A stretch of 64,000 nt of DNA from an uncultured Acidaminococcus sp. (GTDB taxonomy: Bacteria > Bacillota > Negativicutes > Acidaminococcales > Acidaminococcaceae): NCBI GenBank assembly GCA_900538365.1, contig UPXT01000007.1, positions 1 to 64,000 on the forward strand, in the 5' to 3' direction. Numbering within the stretch: the stretch's first letter is position 1; the number at the start of each line of letters is the position of its first letter. Shown here piece after piece: positions 26,418 to 34,793 of the stretch. The position numbers and the translations under genes were made by a program. The notes under the pieces were generated by a model that was given only the letters and a program-made list of their open reading frames with translations, was not told the DNA's origin and made no database searches.

Positions 26418-27566
26418 TTACTGGGAAATGACCGTTTTCAAATAGGCCTCGGCGGCTTCCAGTTGATTTGTGCCGGCGGCCCCTATGGCTTCCACGGTTT
26501 CATCAGGCTCGATGCCAACCTTATCGATACTGCGCCCGCTGGGCGTATAGTACTTTGCAATGGTGAGTTTGACAGCGGTCTTTTGACTTAGCATGAAGAC
26601 ATTCTGGACCACACCCTTGCCAAAGGTCTTGGTCCCAAAAAGCTTGCCCGCTCCCGTATCCTGGATGGCGCCGGAAACGATTTCCGCCGCGCTTGCCGTT
26701 CCATGGTTCACCAACACGGCAATGGGGAAAGGCACTTTTTCAAGCTCTGAGGAGAAGGTTTCCTTCGCCCCTGATTTATCTGTCATGGAAACAATGGGCC
26801 CTTTGGGAACAAGGTGCTTTGCGACATTGACGCCGCTTTGGAGAAGGCCCCCGGGGTTGTCCCGCAGATCAAGGACCAACGCTTTCATGCCCTCACCCTG
26901 CAGCTTTTCCAAGGTGGCAGCAAAATCGCGGTCCGTTTCCTCGTTGAAATTCGTGATCCGGATGTAACCGATGCCGCCTTCTTCCATGCGTCCGTAGACG
27001 CTCTTGACCTTGATTTCGCTTCTTGTCAGGGTCACTTCGCGGGTAGATCCATCGGTGGATTTCAGTCCCACCGTCACTTGCGTCCCATCCTTGCCGCGAA
27101 GCTTTTTCACGACGTCGTTCAGGCTTTCTCCCGTCACGTCCTTTCCGTCAATGGAAAGAATGATGTCCCCCGCCTTGATACCAGCTTTGTAAGCCGGTGT
27201 ATCTTCAATGGGAGAAACAACGACAATTTCCTTGGATTCCTTCATACCCACGACCATCCCGACACCGCCAAAATGGCCTTCGGTCATGGCGTTCAGGGCG
27301 TCAAAACTCGATGTGTCCAAATAGGATGAATAGGGGTCTCCCAGTTCATCCACCATCCCTCGGATGGCGCCGTCATAAAGGGTCTTTGCGTCCGTATCTC
27401 CCACATAATAGCTGGAAATCAGATGCAGGGTCCGCACCAATTCGAGAAATCCCACTGGATTTCCGACATAGCGGCCAAGGACCGTGAGGCTCCCCAAGAT
27501 AAAGACGCAGAAAGAAACCAGGACGGCCACAATCAGGTGGGCCCAGCCAAATCTTTTTTTACCCAT
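26418..27566 (-). CDS. ctpA: Carboxy-terminal processing peptidase (S41 family)
   Basis: Periplasmic serine protease with Ser/Lys dyad that trims envelope proteins, often peptidoglycan hydrolases or their activators. The 382-residue protein has an N-terminal TM anchor (about 9-32), a PDZ domain around GGVGMVV to KAGDIILSIDGKDV, the catalytic Ser in NHGTASAAEIVSG and Lys in GTKTFGKGVVQ. It lies nine bases after the EnvC-like gene, so it probably acts in the FtsEX-controlled cell separation pathway. Confidence 0.93.
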   Translation of the reverse strand: MGKKRFGWAHLIVAVLVSFCVFILGSLTVLGRYVGNPVGFLELVRTLHLISSYYVGDTDAKTLYDGAIRGMVDELGDPYSSYLDTSSFDALNAMTEGHFGGVGMVVGMKESKEIVVVSPIEDTPAYKAGIKAGDIILSIDGKDVTGESLNDVVKKLRGKDGTQVTVGLKSTDGSTREVTLTRSEIKVKSVYGRMEEGGIGYIRITNFNEETDRDFAATLEKLQGEGMKALVLDLRDNPGGLLQSGVNVAKHLVPKGPIVSMTDKSGAKETFSSELEKVPFPIAVLVNHGTASAAEIVSGAIQDTGAGKLFGTKTFGKGVVQNVFMLSQKTAVKLTIAKYYTPSGRSIDKVGIEPDETVEAIGAAGTNQLEAAEAYLKTVISQ

Positions 27567-27575
27567 AGACCCTCC

Positions 27576-28709
27576 TTATGGCAAATAGTTGAGCGGTGAA
27601 GTGACTTCACCATGGACACGCACTTCAAAGTGGCAGTGCGGTCCCGTCGAATTCCCCGTGCTGCCTGCAAGGGCAATGGTCTGGCCTTTGGCAACGCTTT
27701 CGCCAACACCAACGGTAAGGGAACTGTTGTGCCCGTAGAGAGTCACAAGGCCACCGCCATGATCGATCATCACCGCATTGCCATAGCCGCCCATCCAGCC
27801 GGCATAAATCACCGTACCGGAATCAGCGGCCACAATGGGCTGTCCGTAGTCGGCACCAATATCGATCCCGGCATGGAAGATTTCCGTGCCCCAAATAGGA
27901 TGGACGCGCCAGCCAAAAGGAGACGTGATTTCCCCATAACAGGGCCAGGTAAACTGACCGGACCCATGAGCGGAGGCCATCATGCGGCCTTCCTGCTCCA
28001 TGCGCTGGATCATAGCCGTGATTTCCTGGCTGTTGCGCTGGAGTTCTTCATATTCTGCATCAAGGCGGGATTTTTCGGCTAGGGCTTCTTGATAGAGCTG
28101 TTCCTGCTCGAGAGTCTTTTGTTCCACGTAGGCTTGTTTCTGGAGCACTTCCTGGCGCTTTCCATCAAGTTCCGCGTGTTCCGCGTCAAGCTCGGCCTTT
28201 TTGACTTCAAGCTCGTGCTTTTGCGCAGTCAGCATTTCAATGAGATTCGTATCTCGGCGAATGATGCGCTGCAAAAGATACATGCGGGACGAAAAATCCC
28301 GGAAATCACTCGATCCCAACAGCACGTCAAGATAGTTCACCTGACCATTTTCATAGATGTCGCGGAGCCGTTTCTTATAGATTTCCCGCGTATTGTCAAA
28401 CTCCTTTTCCTTGACGGCAAGGTCCCGTTCATTGCTGCGGATCTTGCCTTCAAGGATGCGCTGCTGGCCTTCGACAACGGCAAGCTGCTGTTTTGCTTCG
28501 GCAAGTTCCTGTCGGGCCTTGACAAGACGGTCCACGGCGTTTGAAATACGGACTTCACTTTCCTTTCGCTGGGAAGCGTTTGTATCCATCTGCCGCTGGA
28601 TCTCGTCAAGCTCTGCTTTTTTATCCTCTATGGATTCAGCCCACGAAACAGGTCCCATATAGCTCATAAGGGCCAGCAGGGCAGCTGCGACGGCAACTTC
28701 TTTTTTCAT
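27576..28709 (-). CDS. EnvC-like M23 peptidase / murein hydrolase activator
   Basis: Periplasmic protein of 377 residues: signal peptide (about 1-22), a long coiled coil (about 25-240) and a C-terminal LytM/M23 domain. The M23 ligands are present (HPIWGTEIFHAGIDIGA, VMIDHGGGLVTLYGH, GPHCHFEVR), so it may be an active endopeptidase, unlike E. coli EnvC whose site is degenerate. The ATG at 28709 follows AGGGGG. It overlaps nothing but begins 14 bases after ftsX ends, matching the ftsEX-effector arrangement of Firmicutes. Confidence 0.9.
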   Translation of the reverse strand: MKKEVAVAAALLALMSYMGPVSWAESIEDKKAELDEIQRQMDTNASQRKESEVRISNAVDRLVKARQELAEAKQQLAVVEGQQRILEGKIRSNERDLAVKEKEFDNTREIYKKRLRDIYENGQVNYLDVLLGSSDFRDFSSRMYLLQRIIRRDTNLIEMLTAQKHELEVKKAELDAEHAELDGKRQEVLQKQAYVEQKTLEQEQLYQEALAEKSRLDAEYEELQRNSQEITAMIQRMEQEGRMMASAHGSGQFTWPCYGEITSPFGWRVHPIWGTEIFHAGIDIGADYGQPIVAADSGTVIYAGWMGGYGNAVMIDHGGGLVTLYGHNSSLTVGVGESVAKGQTIALAGSTGNSTGPHCHFEVRVHGEVTSPLNYLP

Positions 28710-28723
28710 GACAAGGCCCCCTA

Positions 28724-29611
28724 TCAAACATCCAGGAACTTGCGCAGACTAATGGCACTGCCGGCAGCCCCGATGAAGGTGCCAACTGCCACAAGACCGG
28801 CACAGAGGTAGGCCATAAAGGGCCAGCTTGGCAGGAGGGGAAAGAAGGCCAAGGTCGAATAGATCTTCACCTGGGCAGCGTCATACATCTTGAAAAGGGC
28901 TGCAGCAGCAATCAAAGCTCCGACAAAGCCCATGAACATCCCTTCAAGCAAGAAAGGCCAGCGGATGAACCAGTTGGTGGCCCCCACATATTTCATGATG
29001 TTTACTTCCCGCCGGCGGGCAAAGACCGTAATGCGGATCGTATTGGAAATAATGAAAAGGGTGGCAATGGCGAGCATGATGATGAGGAAAATACCGCCAA
29101 GACGCAGGATGCGTGTCAGCTGGAAGAGATGTTCCACCACTTCCTGGCCAAATTTGGCCGTTTCCACACCGGGCATCTTTTCGATCTGGGGTACGATTTC
29201 CTGGATGCGTTCCGGTTTGTCCACCTGGACTTCAAAGGAATAAGGGAAAGGGTTGTCCTCTCCCAAGGCATCAAGGAGCTTTTCCTGTTCGCGGAGGCGT
29301 TTCTTGAAATTCTGCAGGGCTTCTTCCTTAGTCACGCCCTTGACTTCCATGACGCCCCGCGTCATCTTGAGCTGCTGCTCCACTTGACGGCGCTCCACGC
29401 TCGTTGCGGCATCTGACATATAGACCGTCACTTGGACCTGGTTTTCCAGGTATTGGGCAAGGTTATTGACATTGAGGACCATCGTCAAAAAGAGCCCCAG
29501 GACAAGGATGGAAAGGGCAACCGTCGTCACGGAGGCAATGCTCATGAGGGAGTTGCGTTTCAGTGACGTAAAGGTTTCCTTCAAATAATACCATTTTGTA
29601 CTAAAGCTCAT
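28724..29611 (-). CDS. ftsX: FtsX, cell division ABC transporter-like permease
   Basis: Four-TM membrane partner of FtsE that transmits ATP hydrolysis to periplasmic hydrolases. The 295-residue protein has an N-terminal TM near 25-45, an extracytoplasmic domain (about 50-165), and three C-terminal TM segments with ITVFARRREVNIMKYVGATN, the coupling-helix motif. The ATG at 29611 overlaps ftsE by 11 bases and has GGAG nine bases upstream. Confidence 0.95.
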   Translation of the reverse strand: MSFSTKWYYLKETFTSLKRNSLMSIASVTTVALSILVLGLFLTMVLNVNNLAQYLENQVQVTVYMSDAATSVERRQVEQQLKMTRGVMEVKGVTKEEALQNFKKRLREQEKLLDALGEDNPFPYSFEVQVDKPERIQEIVPQIEKMPGVETAKFGQEVVEHLFQLTRILRLGGIFLIIMLAIATLFIISNTIRITVFARRREVNIMKYVGATNWFIRWPFLLEGMFMGFVGALIAAAALFKMYDAAQVKIYSTLAFFPLLPSWPFMAYLCAGLVAVGTFIGAAGSAISLRKFLDV

Positions 29612-30287
29612 AACCATAGACTCCTTTGATATCGTCACGGACAATGCGTCCATCTTCGATGGCAATGACCCGCTTTTGCATATAGTCCACCATGGTCTTG
29701 TCATGGGTTGCCATGATGATGGTCGCGCCCCGCTTGTTGACCTCGGAAAAGATATTCATGATTTCCATACTGGTTTCCGGATCGAGGTTGCCCGTCGGTT
29801 CGTCGGCAATGACCAGAAGCGGATCGTTGACAATGGCGCGGGCAATGGCCACACGCTGCTGCTCACCGCCGCTCATTTCGCTGGGATAGTTCTTTGCCCG
29901 GTCACCAAGACCCACAAGGGTCAGGACTTCCATGACCCGTTCCTTGATCTTCTTGGAAGGGGCCTCGATGACCTGCATGGCAAAGGCCACATTTTCAAAG
30001 GCCGTCCGATCGTTCAGCAGTCGGTAGTCCTGGAAGACGATACCCAGCTGACGCCGCAGGTAGGGGATCTCATCATTGCGAAGTTTCATGACATCGACGC
30101 CGTCCACAAAGATCTGCCCGCTTGACAGTTCAATCTCGCGGGAAATGGTCTTGATGAAGGTTGATTTGCCGGCCCCACTGGGACCGACGAGAAAGACAAA
30201 CTCACCTGGTTTGATATGGACATTGACGTCCTGGAGCGCGGCGGCTCCGCCAGGATAGATCTTGCTGGCATGTTTCATTACGAGCAA
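29601..30287 (-). CDS. ftsE: FtsE, cell division ATP-binding protein
   Basis: ABC ATPase driving FtsX. Walker A is GPSGAGKST (about 36-44), the signature [14 protein letters not shown], Walker [16 protein letters not shown], and the H-loop ATHD. Length 228 is standard. The start is probably TTG at 30287: it gives [14 protein letters not shown], aligning with FtsE N-termini, and lies nine bases after AAAGGAG. An ATG three codons later is the alternative. It overlaps the csaB stop by ten bases. Confidence 0.95.
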   Translation of the reverse strand: MLVMKHASKIYPGGAAALQDVNVHIKPGEFVFLVGPSGAGKSTFIKTISREIELSSGQIFVDGVDVMKLRNDEIPYLRRQLGIVFQDYRLLNDRTAFENVAFAMQVIEAPSKKIKERVMEVLTLVGLGDRAKNYPSEMSGGEQQRVAIARAIVNDPLLVIADEPTGNLDPETSMEIMNIFSEVNKRGATIIMATHDKTMVDYMQKRVIAIEDGRIVRDDIKGVYGYEL

Positions 30288-31399
30288 TGGGATCCACTCC
30301 TTTTTTCGTTGGATTCATGCATAAGGGCAAGAGCTCGAAGGATATTGGATCGGGCTTCCTTTCTAAGGGCAGCCAGTTCCGAAGCTTCCTGGGCTCCTGA
30401 ATCGGCAGGCATCGAGTCGGCAAGGGAAACAATTTCACCGGCCGTGATGGCATCGATGGTATCGACAACGGTTCCTTTCATGCCATCTACAAAACGGTCC
30501 ACTTTTGGATCATAGGAAACCGCCATAAAGGGCACACCGGCAAGGGCCGCAAAGACGAGGGCATGAAGGCGCATCCCCACCAAAAGGCGGAGACTTGCCA
30601 TAAGATCGAGATATTCCTTCGTAGAAAGTTTTCGCGGCAGGATAAAGACGTCGCGGCTGTTTTCCATTTGGCCAAGGACCGCGTCAGAAACTTCCCGGTC
30701 GGACGGGAACTGAAAAGGGACGAAAAGAATCTGCGCCCCAAAGGCGGCCTTGAGTCCATCGGCGGCACGGGCAAATTCAGGGATGAAGCGGTCCTCCCCT
30801 TTCCAGTGCCGCAGGGCAAAGCCAATGACGGGCCGCTCGGGATCGATGCCCATGCTGCGCAGGAGGACTTCCCCCACCTTACGATTGCCGTCAGGAAGGG
30901 AGAAGACAGCGTCACTTGTGACAAGGATGTCCTTTCTTTCAAAGCCCATCTCACAAAGGTCATCCAAGGATCCATCATCACGGACCGTAATCAGATCGGC
31001 ATGGCGGCAGATGAGCCGGGTCAGGAAACGGGAAAAACGGCCCCTGATCGGACCGATTCCCTGGGCAAAGAGCATGACCTTTTTCCTCATGATGACGCCA
31101 AGGGCGATGATGGAAAGGTAATAAAAGAGACTGAAATGGCTCGTTACGTTCTGGAGCAGGCTGCCTCCGCCCGATAAGAGCAGGTCCGTTCCCGCCATGG
31201 CCCGCAGGATGGCAGGAAAATCAAACCGTCCGATGCTCTTTACATCGTGGAGGGCACAGGTCGAGCGAGGTTGGCCGCTGATGACCGTAATGACCGTATC
31301 AGGATCTTCCCGTTTGAGGCTGTCCACAATGGCTGTCAGCATGGCCTCGTCACCGGCATTGGAAAATCCGTAATATCCGGATATGAGCACCTTAGCCAC
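30278..31399 (-). CDS. csaB: CsaB-like polysaccharide pyruvyl transferase
   Basis: Predicted to add ketal-pyruvate to a cell-wall polymer; in monoderm Firmicutes this creates the ligand for SLH domains. The 373-residue protein starts VLISGYYGFSNAGDEAML, a family hallmark, with LLLSGGGSLLQN and GMRLHALVFAALAGVPFMAVSYDPK later. The GTG at 31399 follows GGGAGGG by about seven bases and overlaps the DUF5693 stop by eight. Its presence in an organism with lipid A genes raises the question of what polymer it modifies. Confidence 0.88.
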   Translation of the reverse strand: MAKVLISGYYGFSNAGDEAMLTAIVDSLKREDPDTVITVISGQPRSTCALHDVKSIGRFDFPAILRAMAGTDLLLSGGGSLLQNVTSHFSLFYYLSIIALGVIMRKKVMLFAQGIGPIRGRFSRFLTRLICRHADLITVRDDGSLDDLCEMGFERKDILVTSDAVFSLPDGNRKVGEVLLRSMGIDPERPVIGFALRHWKGEDRFIPEFARAADGLKAAFGAQILFVPFQFPSDREVSDAVLGQMENSRDVFILPRKLSTKEYLDLMASLRLLVGMRLHALVFAALAGVPFMAVSYDPKVDRFVDGMKGTVVDTIDAITAGEIVSLADSMPADSGAQEASELAALRKEARSNILRALALMHESNEKRSGSHCS

Positions 31400-33485
31400 G
31401 CGCGTCCCTCCCCTTCTTGTGAGCACCATAGGCGCGATAGAGCCCTTCAAACACAAGGACGGCCAGAATACCTAGGATTGCACCTAGTGCGTAGCCATCA
31501 AGAGCCCTAACATAGCTCATGAAAATGGGAGTCCGCATATGGCAGAATGTCTGGACAAGACTTGCTTGTCCAATGGTCGCGGCGACGGCAAAAAGGCCAT
31601 AGGTCCAGGTCGAAAGTTTCCGCAGGACGCACCAAGCCGCCAGGTAAAAGGCCGGATGACCGATGAGGAATTCCTTTTCCCGGGGCCGGGCGTACATGGT
31701 CTCTTCGAGAAAATAGCGCAGTTTTTCCTCAAAGGCCGGAACGGGGACCCCTGCCGTATGACCGCTGCGGCCAATGAAGACCCAGGCCACGATGGCAAAA
31801 ACAAGGAGAACAAAAAGGGTTGACAGCGTAAAAGGACGATGCAGGAACGCCCGGATCCTTGCCAAGGGAGCCGTAAGGCTTTCGCCTTCGTTCCACAGGC
31901 CATGACGCTTGACAAAGAGCAGGAACGTAAGAAGGACCGGCATCATGAAAGTGACCTTCACGCCGCGGTAGATATCGATTTCGAGGAGAAACCGTGTATC
32001 TCCGAGAATTGCGCCCAATAAGGAGGCGCCCACAAGGGACAGGGCCATGGCATAGCCCAGCTGGACCGTTGTCATGGCAAGAAGGCCCTTCACCGTCCCG
32101 ACTCCTTTGCGGCGTTCCCACAGCGTGATCATGCGGGCCATGGAAAGGACGGGAAAGATGATGGCACTCAAAAGGGCCGTCACCTGGCGGAACAAGAGGG
32201 CGTGACTTCCGGTAAAGTAACCAGCAGATAGGACAAGGCCGCCTACAAGGACCAGCTTAGCATAATGGCGCTGGGGCAGGAGGCCAAGGAGCAGGAAATA
32301 AAGGCACCAAGCGGCCACGACAGAAAAAGCCATGGGCACATAGAAAAGATGGGACGGATTGTACGGGGCAAAGACACCGGCCCGTCCGCTTGTATAACCA
32401 TGGGATGCCACGTCACGCGTCACGTCGCTTACGTATTCGAGGTTCGTTTCTAAAGCCGTATTGCCATCAAGACCGGTAACGAAAGGACGGATGTAGTTGA
32501 CGCGGATGTTGCGTTCGTCATCGGCAAGGGACCAGCGGCGGAACGCATCAAAGACCTTCATCTTGCGCTGCTCATCTTCAGCAATGGTGTAAACGCGGGC
32601 GGCGTCATAGTCCATGACTTCAGAAAGGGGCACAAGTCCGTCCATCTTGATGAACTGGAGCTGTACATCTGCTTCGACCATGCCAAGGGTGATGTGCCGC
32701 TTTTTGAGTGCATCTGCTGTGTTCTTGAGGTAGCGCGGCTCACCGAGCATGCTGCGGCCGCTGCCAATGATGAGCGAAACATCGGCTCCCGTTTCATCAA
32801 TTTCCTTAAAGAATACAGCAAGCTGCTGCCGGGCTTTTTCTTCATCTTTCGTGGTTTTCACGAAGTTATTGGGGCGAATGGCCACCATAAAACCATTTTC
32901 CTTGGCGGCAAGAAGCTCATCCGGCACAAGGAGCAAGGGCGTTTCCTGGATGCCCAGCTGATCCTGACTGAAAGGATTCTTATTGAGGGCCGTTGGAGCC
33001 TTGAGCATGTAGACGCGGGGCGTTTCGGAGACCTTATGGAAGCGCTCCCTGTCAAATCGGGCTCCCAGTGTTTCAATGAGGGCATTCAAGGTGCGGCGGC
33101 TCGTACCATCGGCCAGATAGACAGCCTGGTAAGTAAAGTCCGGTGAGGCTACAATAGCCTGCCAGCTCGGGCTCAGACCGCCGATTTCCTTTTGGCGCAG
33201 GAGCTCGCCGCCCGTATAGTAGGTAATAAGGCCTTCGCCGGCCATATCCATGATGGTGCGGTCCGAAACGGCAAGGGTCGTGACACCGGCGTCCTTGAAC
33301 TTTTTGAGGACGCTCTGCCGCGATAGGCCCTCACTGTCCGCCATACGCACCAGGGCCTGGTAATCCATGACCGTTTCCATACTCCGATTGGCCCGTTCCA
33401 CCTGATACCTGCTCCAGTTAAGGCAAAGGGAGGCCAAAAGACCGAGACCGACGAGGACCACAAATAGCTGTTTGATTTTCTTCAC
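31392..33485 (-). CDS. DUF5693-family polytopic membrane protein
   Basis: A 697-residue membrane protein with an N-terminal TM (about 5-25), a large extracytoplasmic domain (about 30-375) and eight or more C-terminal TM segments. I recognise it as DUF5693, which sits upstream of csaB in many Firmicutes; it overlaps csaB here too. The soluble part includes DRTIMDMAGEGLITYYTGGE and an alpha/beta layout; no catalytic motif is evident. A role in synthesis or export of the pyruvylated polymer is an inference from context. Confidence 0.8.
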   Translation of the reverse strand: MKKIKQLFVVLVGLGLLASLCLNWSRYQVERANRSMETVMDYQALVRMADSEGLSRQSVLKKFKDAGVTTLAVSDRTIMDMAGEGLITYYTGGELLRQKEIGGLSPSWQAIVASPDFTYQAVYLADGTSRRTLNALIETLGARFDRERFHKVSETPRVYMLKAPTALNKNPFSQDQLGIQETPLLLVPDELLAAKENGFMVAIRPNNFVKTTKDEEKARQQLAVFFKEIDETGADVSLIIGSGRSMLGEPRYLKNTADALKKRHITLGMVEADVQLQFIKMDGLVPLSEVMDYDAARVYTIAEDEQRKMKVFDAFRRWSLADDERNIRVNYIRPFVTGLDGNTALETNLEYVSDVTRDVASHGYTSGRAGVFAPYNPSHLFYVPMAFSVVAAWCLYFLLLGLLPQRHYAKLVLVGGLVLSAGYFTGSHALLFRQVTALLSAIIFPVLSMARMITLWERRKGVGTVKGLLAMTTVQLGYAMALSLVGASLLGAILGDTRFLLEIDIYRGVKVTFMMPVLLTFLLFVKRHGLWNEGESLTAPLARIRAFLHRPFTLSTLFVLLVFAIVAWVFIGRSGHTAGVPVPAFEEKLRYFLEETMYARPREKEFLIGHPAFYLAAWCVLRKLSTWTYGLFAVAATIGQASLVQTFCHMRTPIFMSYVRALDGYALGAILGILAVLVFEGLYRAYGAHKKGRDARG

Positions 33486-33505
33486 GGCTTACCCCTTTCC
33501 CCTCA

Positions 33506-34606
33506 TCAATGTTTCAGGCTGCGGAGATAGCTTTCCACAAAAAGATCCAGGTCCCCGTCCATAACGGCTTGGATATTGCCAGTTTCCGCGCCGGTCCGAT
33601 GGTCTTTGACCAGGGTATAGGGCTGGAAAACATAGGAACGGATCTGGCTCCCCCACTCAATGGCCTGGTAGTCACCGGCAAGGTCGCTGATTTTTTGGTC
33701 TTGTATGGCCTTTTCATATTCAAAGAGTTTGGCACGCAGCAGCTGCAGGCAGCGCTCCTTGTTCTGCAGCTGGGACCGTTCGTTCTGGCACTGGACAACA
33801 ATGCCCGTCGGCAAATGGGTCATACGGACAGCCGAAGAGGTCTTGTTGACGTGCTGTCCGCCGGCACCGCTGGCGCGGTAGTAGTCAACGCGGACATCGT
33901 CCATGTTGATGTTGACTTCCACCGTATTATCGATTTCCGGCATGACGTCCACCGCCGCAAAGGATGTGTGGCGGCGGGCATTGGAGTCAAAAGGAGAAAT
34001 GCGGACAAGACGGTGGACGCCCTTCTCGCTTTTGAGGAACCCATAGGCATTATGCCCCTTGATGGCAAGGGTGGCACTTTTGGTCCCGGCTTCTTCACCG
34101 GGCAGGACATCGAGCAGTTCCACTTCAAAGCCCTTGCCTTCCGCGTAGCGCGTGAACATCCGCAGAAGCATGCCCGTCCAGTCCTGGGCTTCCGTTCCGC
34201 CCGCACCGGCATGAAGGTTCATGATGGCATTATTGGCATCGTATTCATCACTGAGCAGCATGCCCAGTTCCAGTTCCGAAAGCGTATGCTTGGCCCCTTC
34301 CAGTTCGGATTCCATTTCGGAAACCAGCGTGTCGTCCTTTTCTTCCATGGCCATTTCCCAAAGGGTATCGAGGTCATCGACCTTCGTTTCAAGGCTCGTA
34401 AAGGTATCCACTTCTGATTTCAGGTTATTGGCTTCTTGGGCGACTTTCTGGGCCTTATCAGGATCATCCCAAAAGCCCGGTGCCGCCATCTGGTAATCAA
34501 GGTCCTGGATGCGTTCCTTCTTAGATTCGATTTTAAGGCCCGTCTTGAGTTCGCCAAGGCGGTTTCTGAGTTCACCAATCTGTGGTCTTAATTCTTCAAG
34601 TAACAC
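33506..34606 (-). CDS. prfB: Peptide chain release factor 2, without programmed frameshift
   Basis: Terminates translation at UGA and UAA. The 366-residue protein has the SPF tripeptide in RISPFDSNARRHTSF and the GGQ motif in SGAGGQHVNKTSSAVR. In most bacteria the early codons contain an in-frame UGA read by +1 frameshift. Here the equivalent stretch GELKTGLKIESKKERIQ is encoded without any stop, so the autoregulatory frameshift is absent. Start is GTG at 34606, twelve bases after AAAGGG. secA lies upstream, the usual secA-prfB pairing, and DUF5693 starts 20 bases downstream. Confidence 0.95.
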   Translation of the reverse strand: MLLEELRPQIGELRNRLGELKTGLKIESKKERIQDLDYQMAAPGFWDDPDKAQKVAQEANNLKSEVDTFTSLETKVDDLDTLWEMAMEEKDDTLVSEMESELEGAKHTLSELELGMLLSDEYDANNAIMNLHAGAGGTEAQDWTGMLLRMFTRYAEGKGFEVELLDVLPGEEAGTKSATLAIKGHNAYGFLKSEKGVHRLVRISPFDSNARRHTSFAAVDVMPEIDNTVEVNINMDDVRVDYYRASGAGGQHVNKTSSAVRMTHLPTGIVVQCQNERSQLQNKERCLQLLRAKLFEYEKAIQDQKISDLAGDYQAIEWGSQIRSYVFQPYTLVKDHRTGAETGNIQAVMDGDLDLFVESYLRSLKH

Positions 34607-34680
34607 GATTCGTTCAATCCCTTTCCTATTGAATGAGGAGCCTCAGGGCCCCATATTGAATTCTTCCCTTCAATGTCCGA

Positions 34681-34710
34681 AAGGGGCTGCCGCCAAGGCG
34701 GCATCCCCTT
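34681..34710 (-). terminator. Hairpin in the secA-prfB gap
   Basis: Stem AAGGGG..GCCGCC with GGCGGC..CCCCTT. On the minus strand it follows the second hairpin at 34730-34751; with that one it may reduce readthrough from secA into prfB. Confidence 0.6.
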
Positions 34711-34729
34711 TTCTGTCATGCGCCGCACG

Positions 34730-34751
34730 AAAAAAGGCGCAGGCCTTTTTT
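34730..34751. terminator. Bidirectional intrinsic terminator after secA
   Basis: Perfect 9-bp stem AAAAAAGGC/GCCTTTTTT; on either strand the arm ends in six T residues. Located 42 bases after the secA stop. Confidence 0.75.
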
Positions 34752-34793
34752 CCGGACCTATGGCAAGGTCCCGTTCTTCATGACTGTGCGGTG

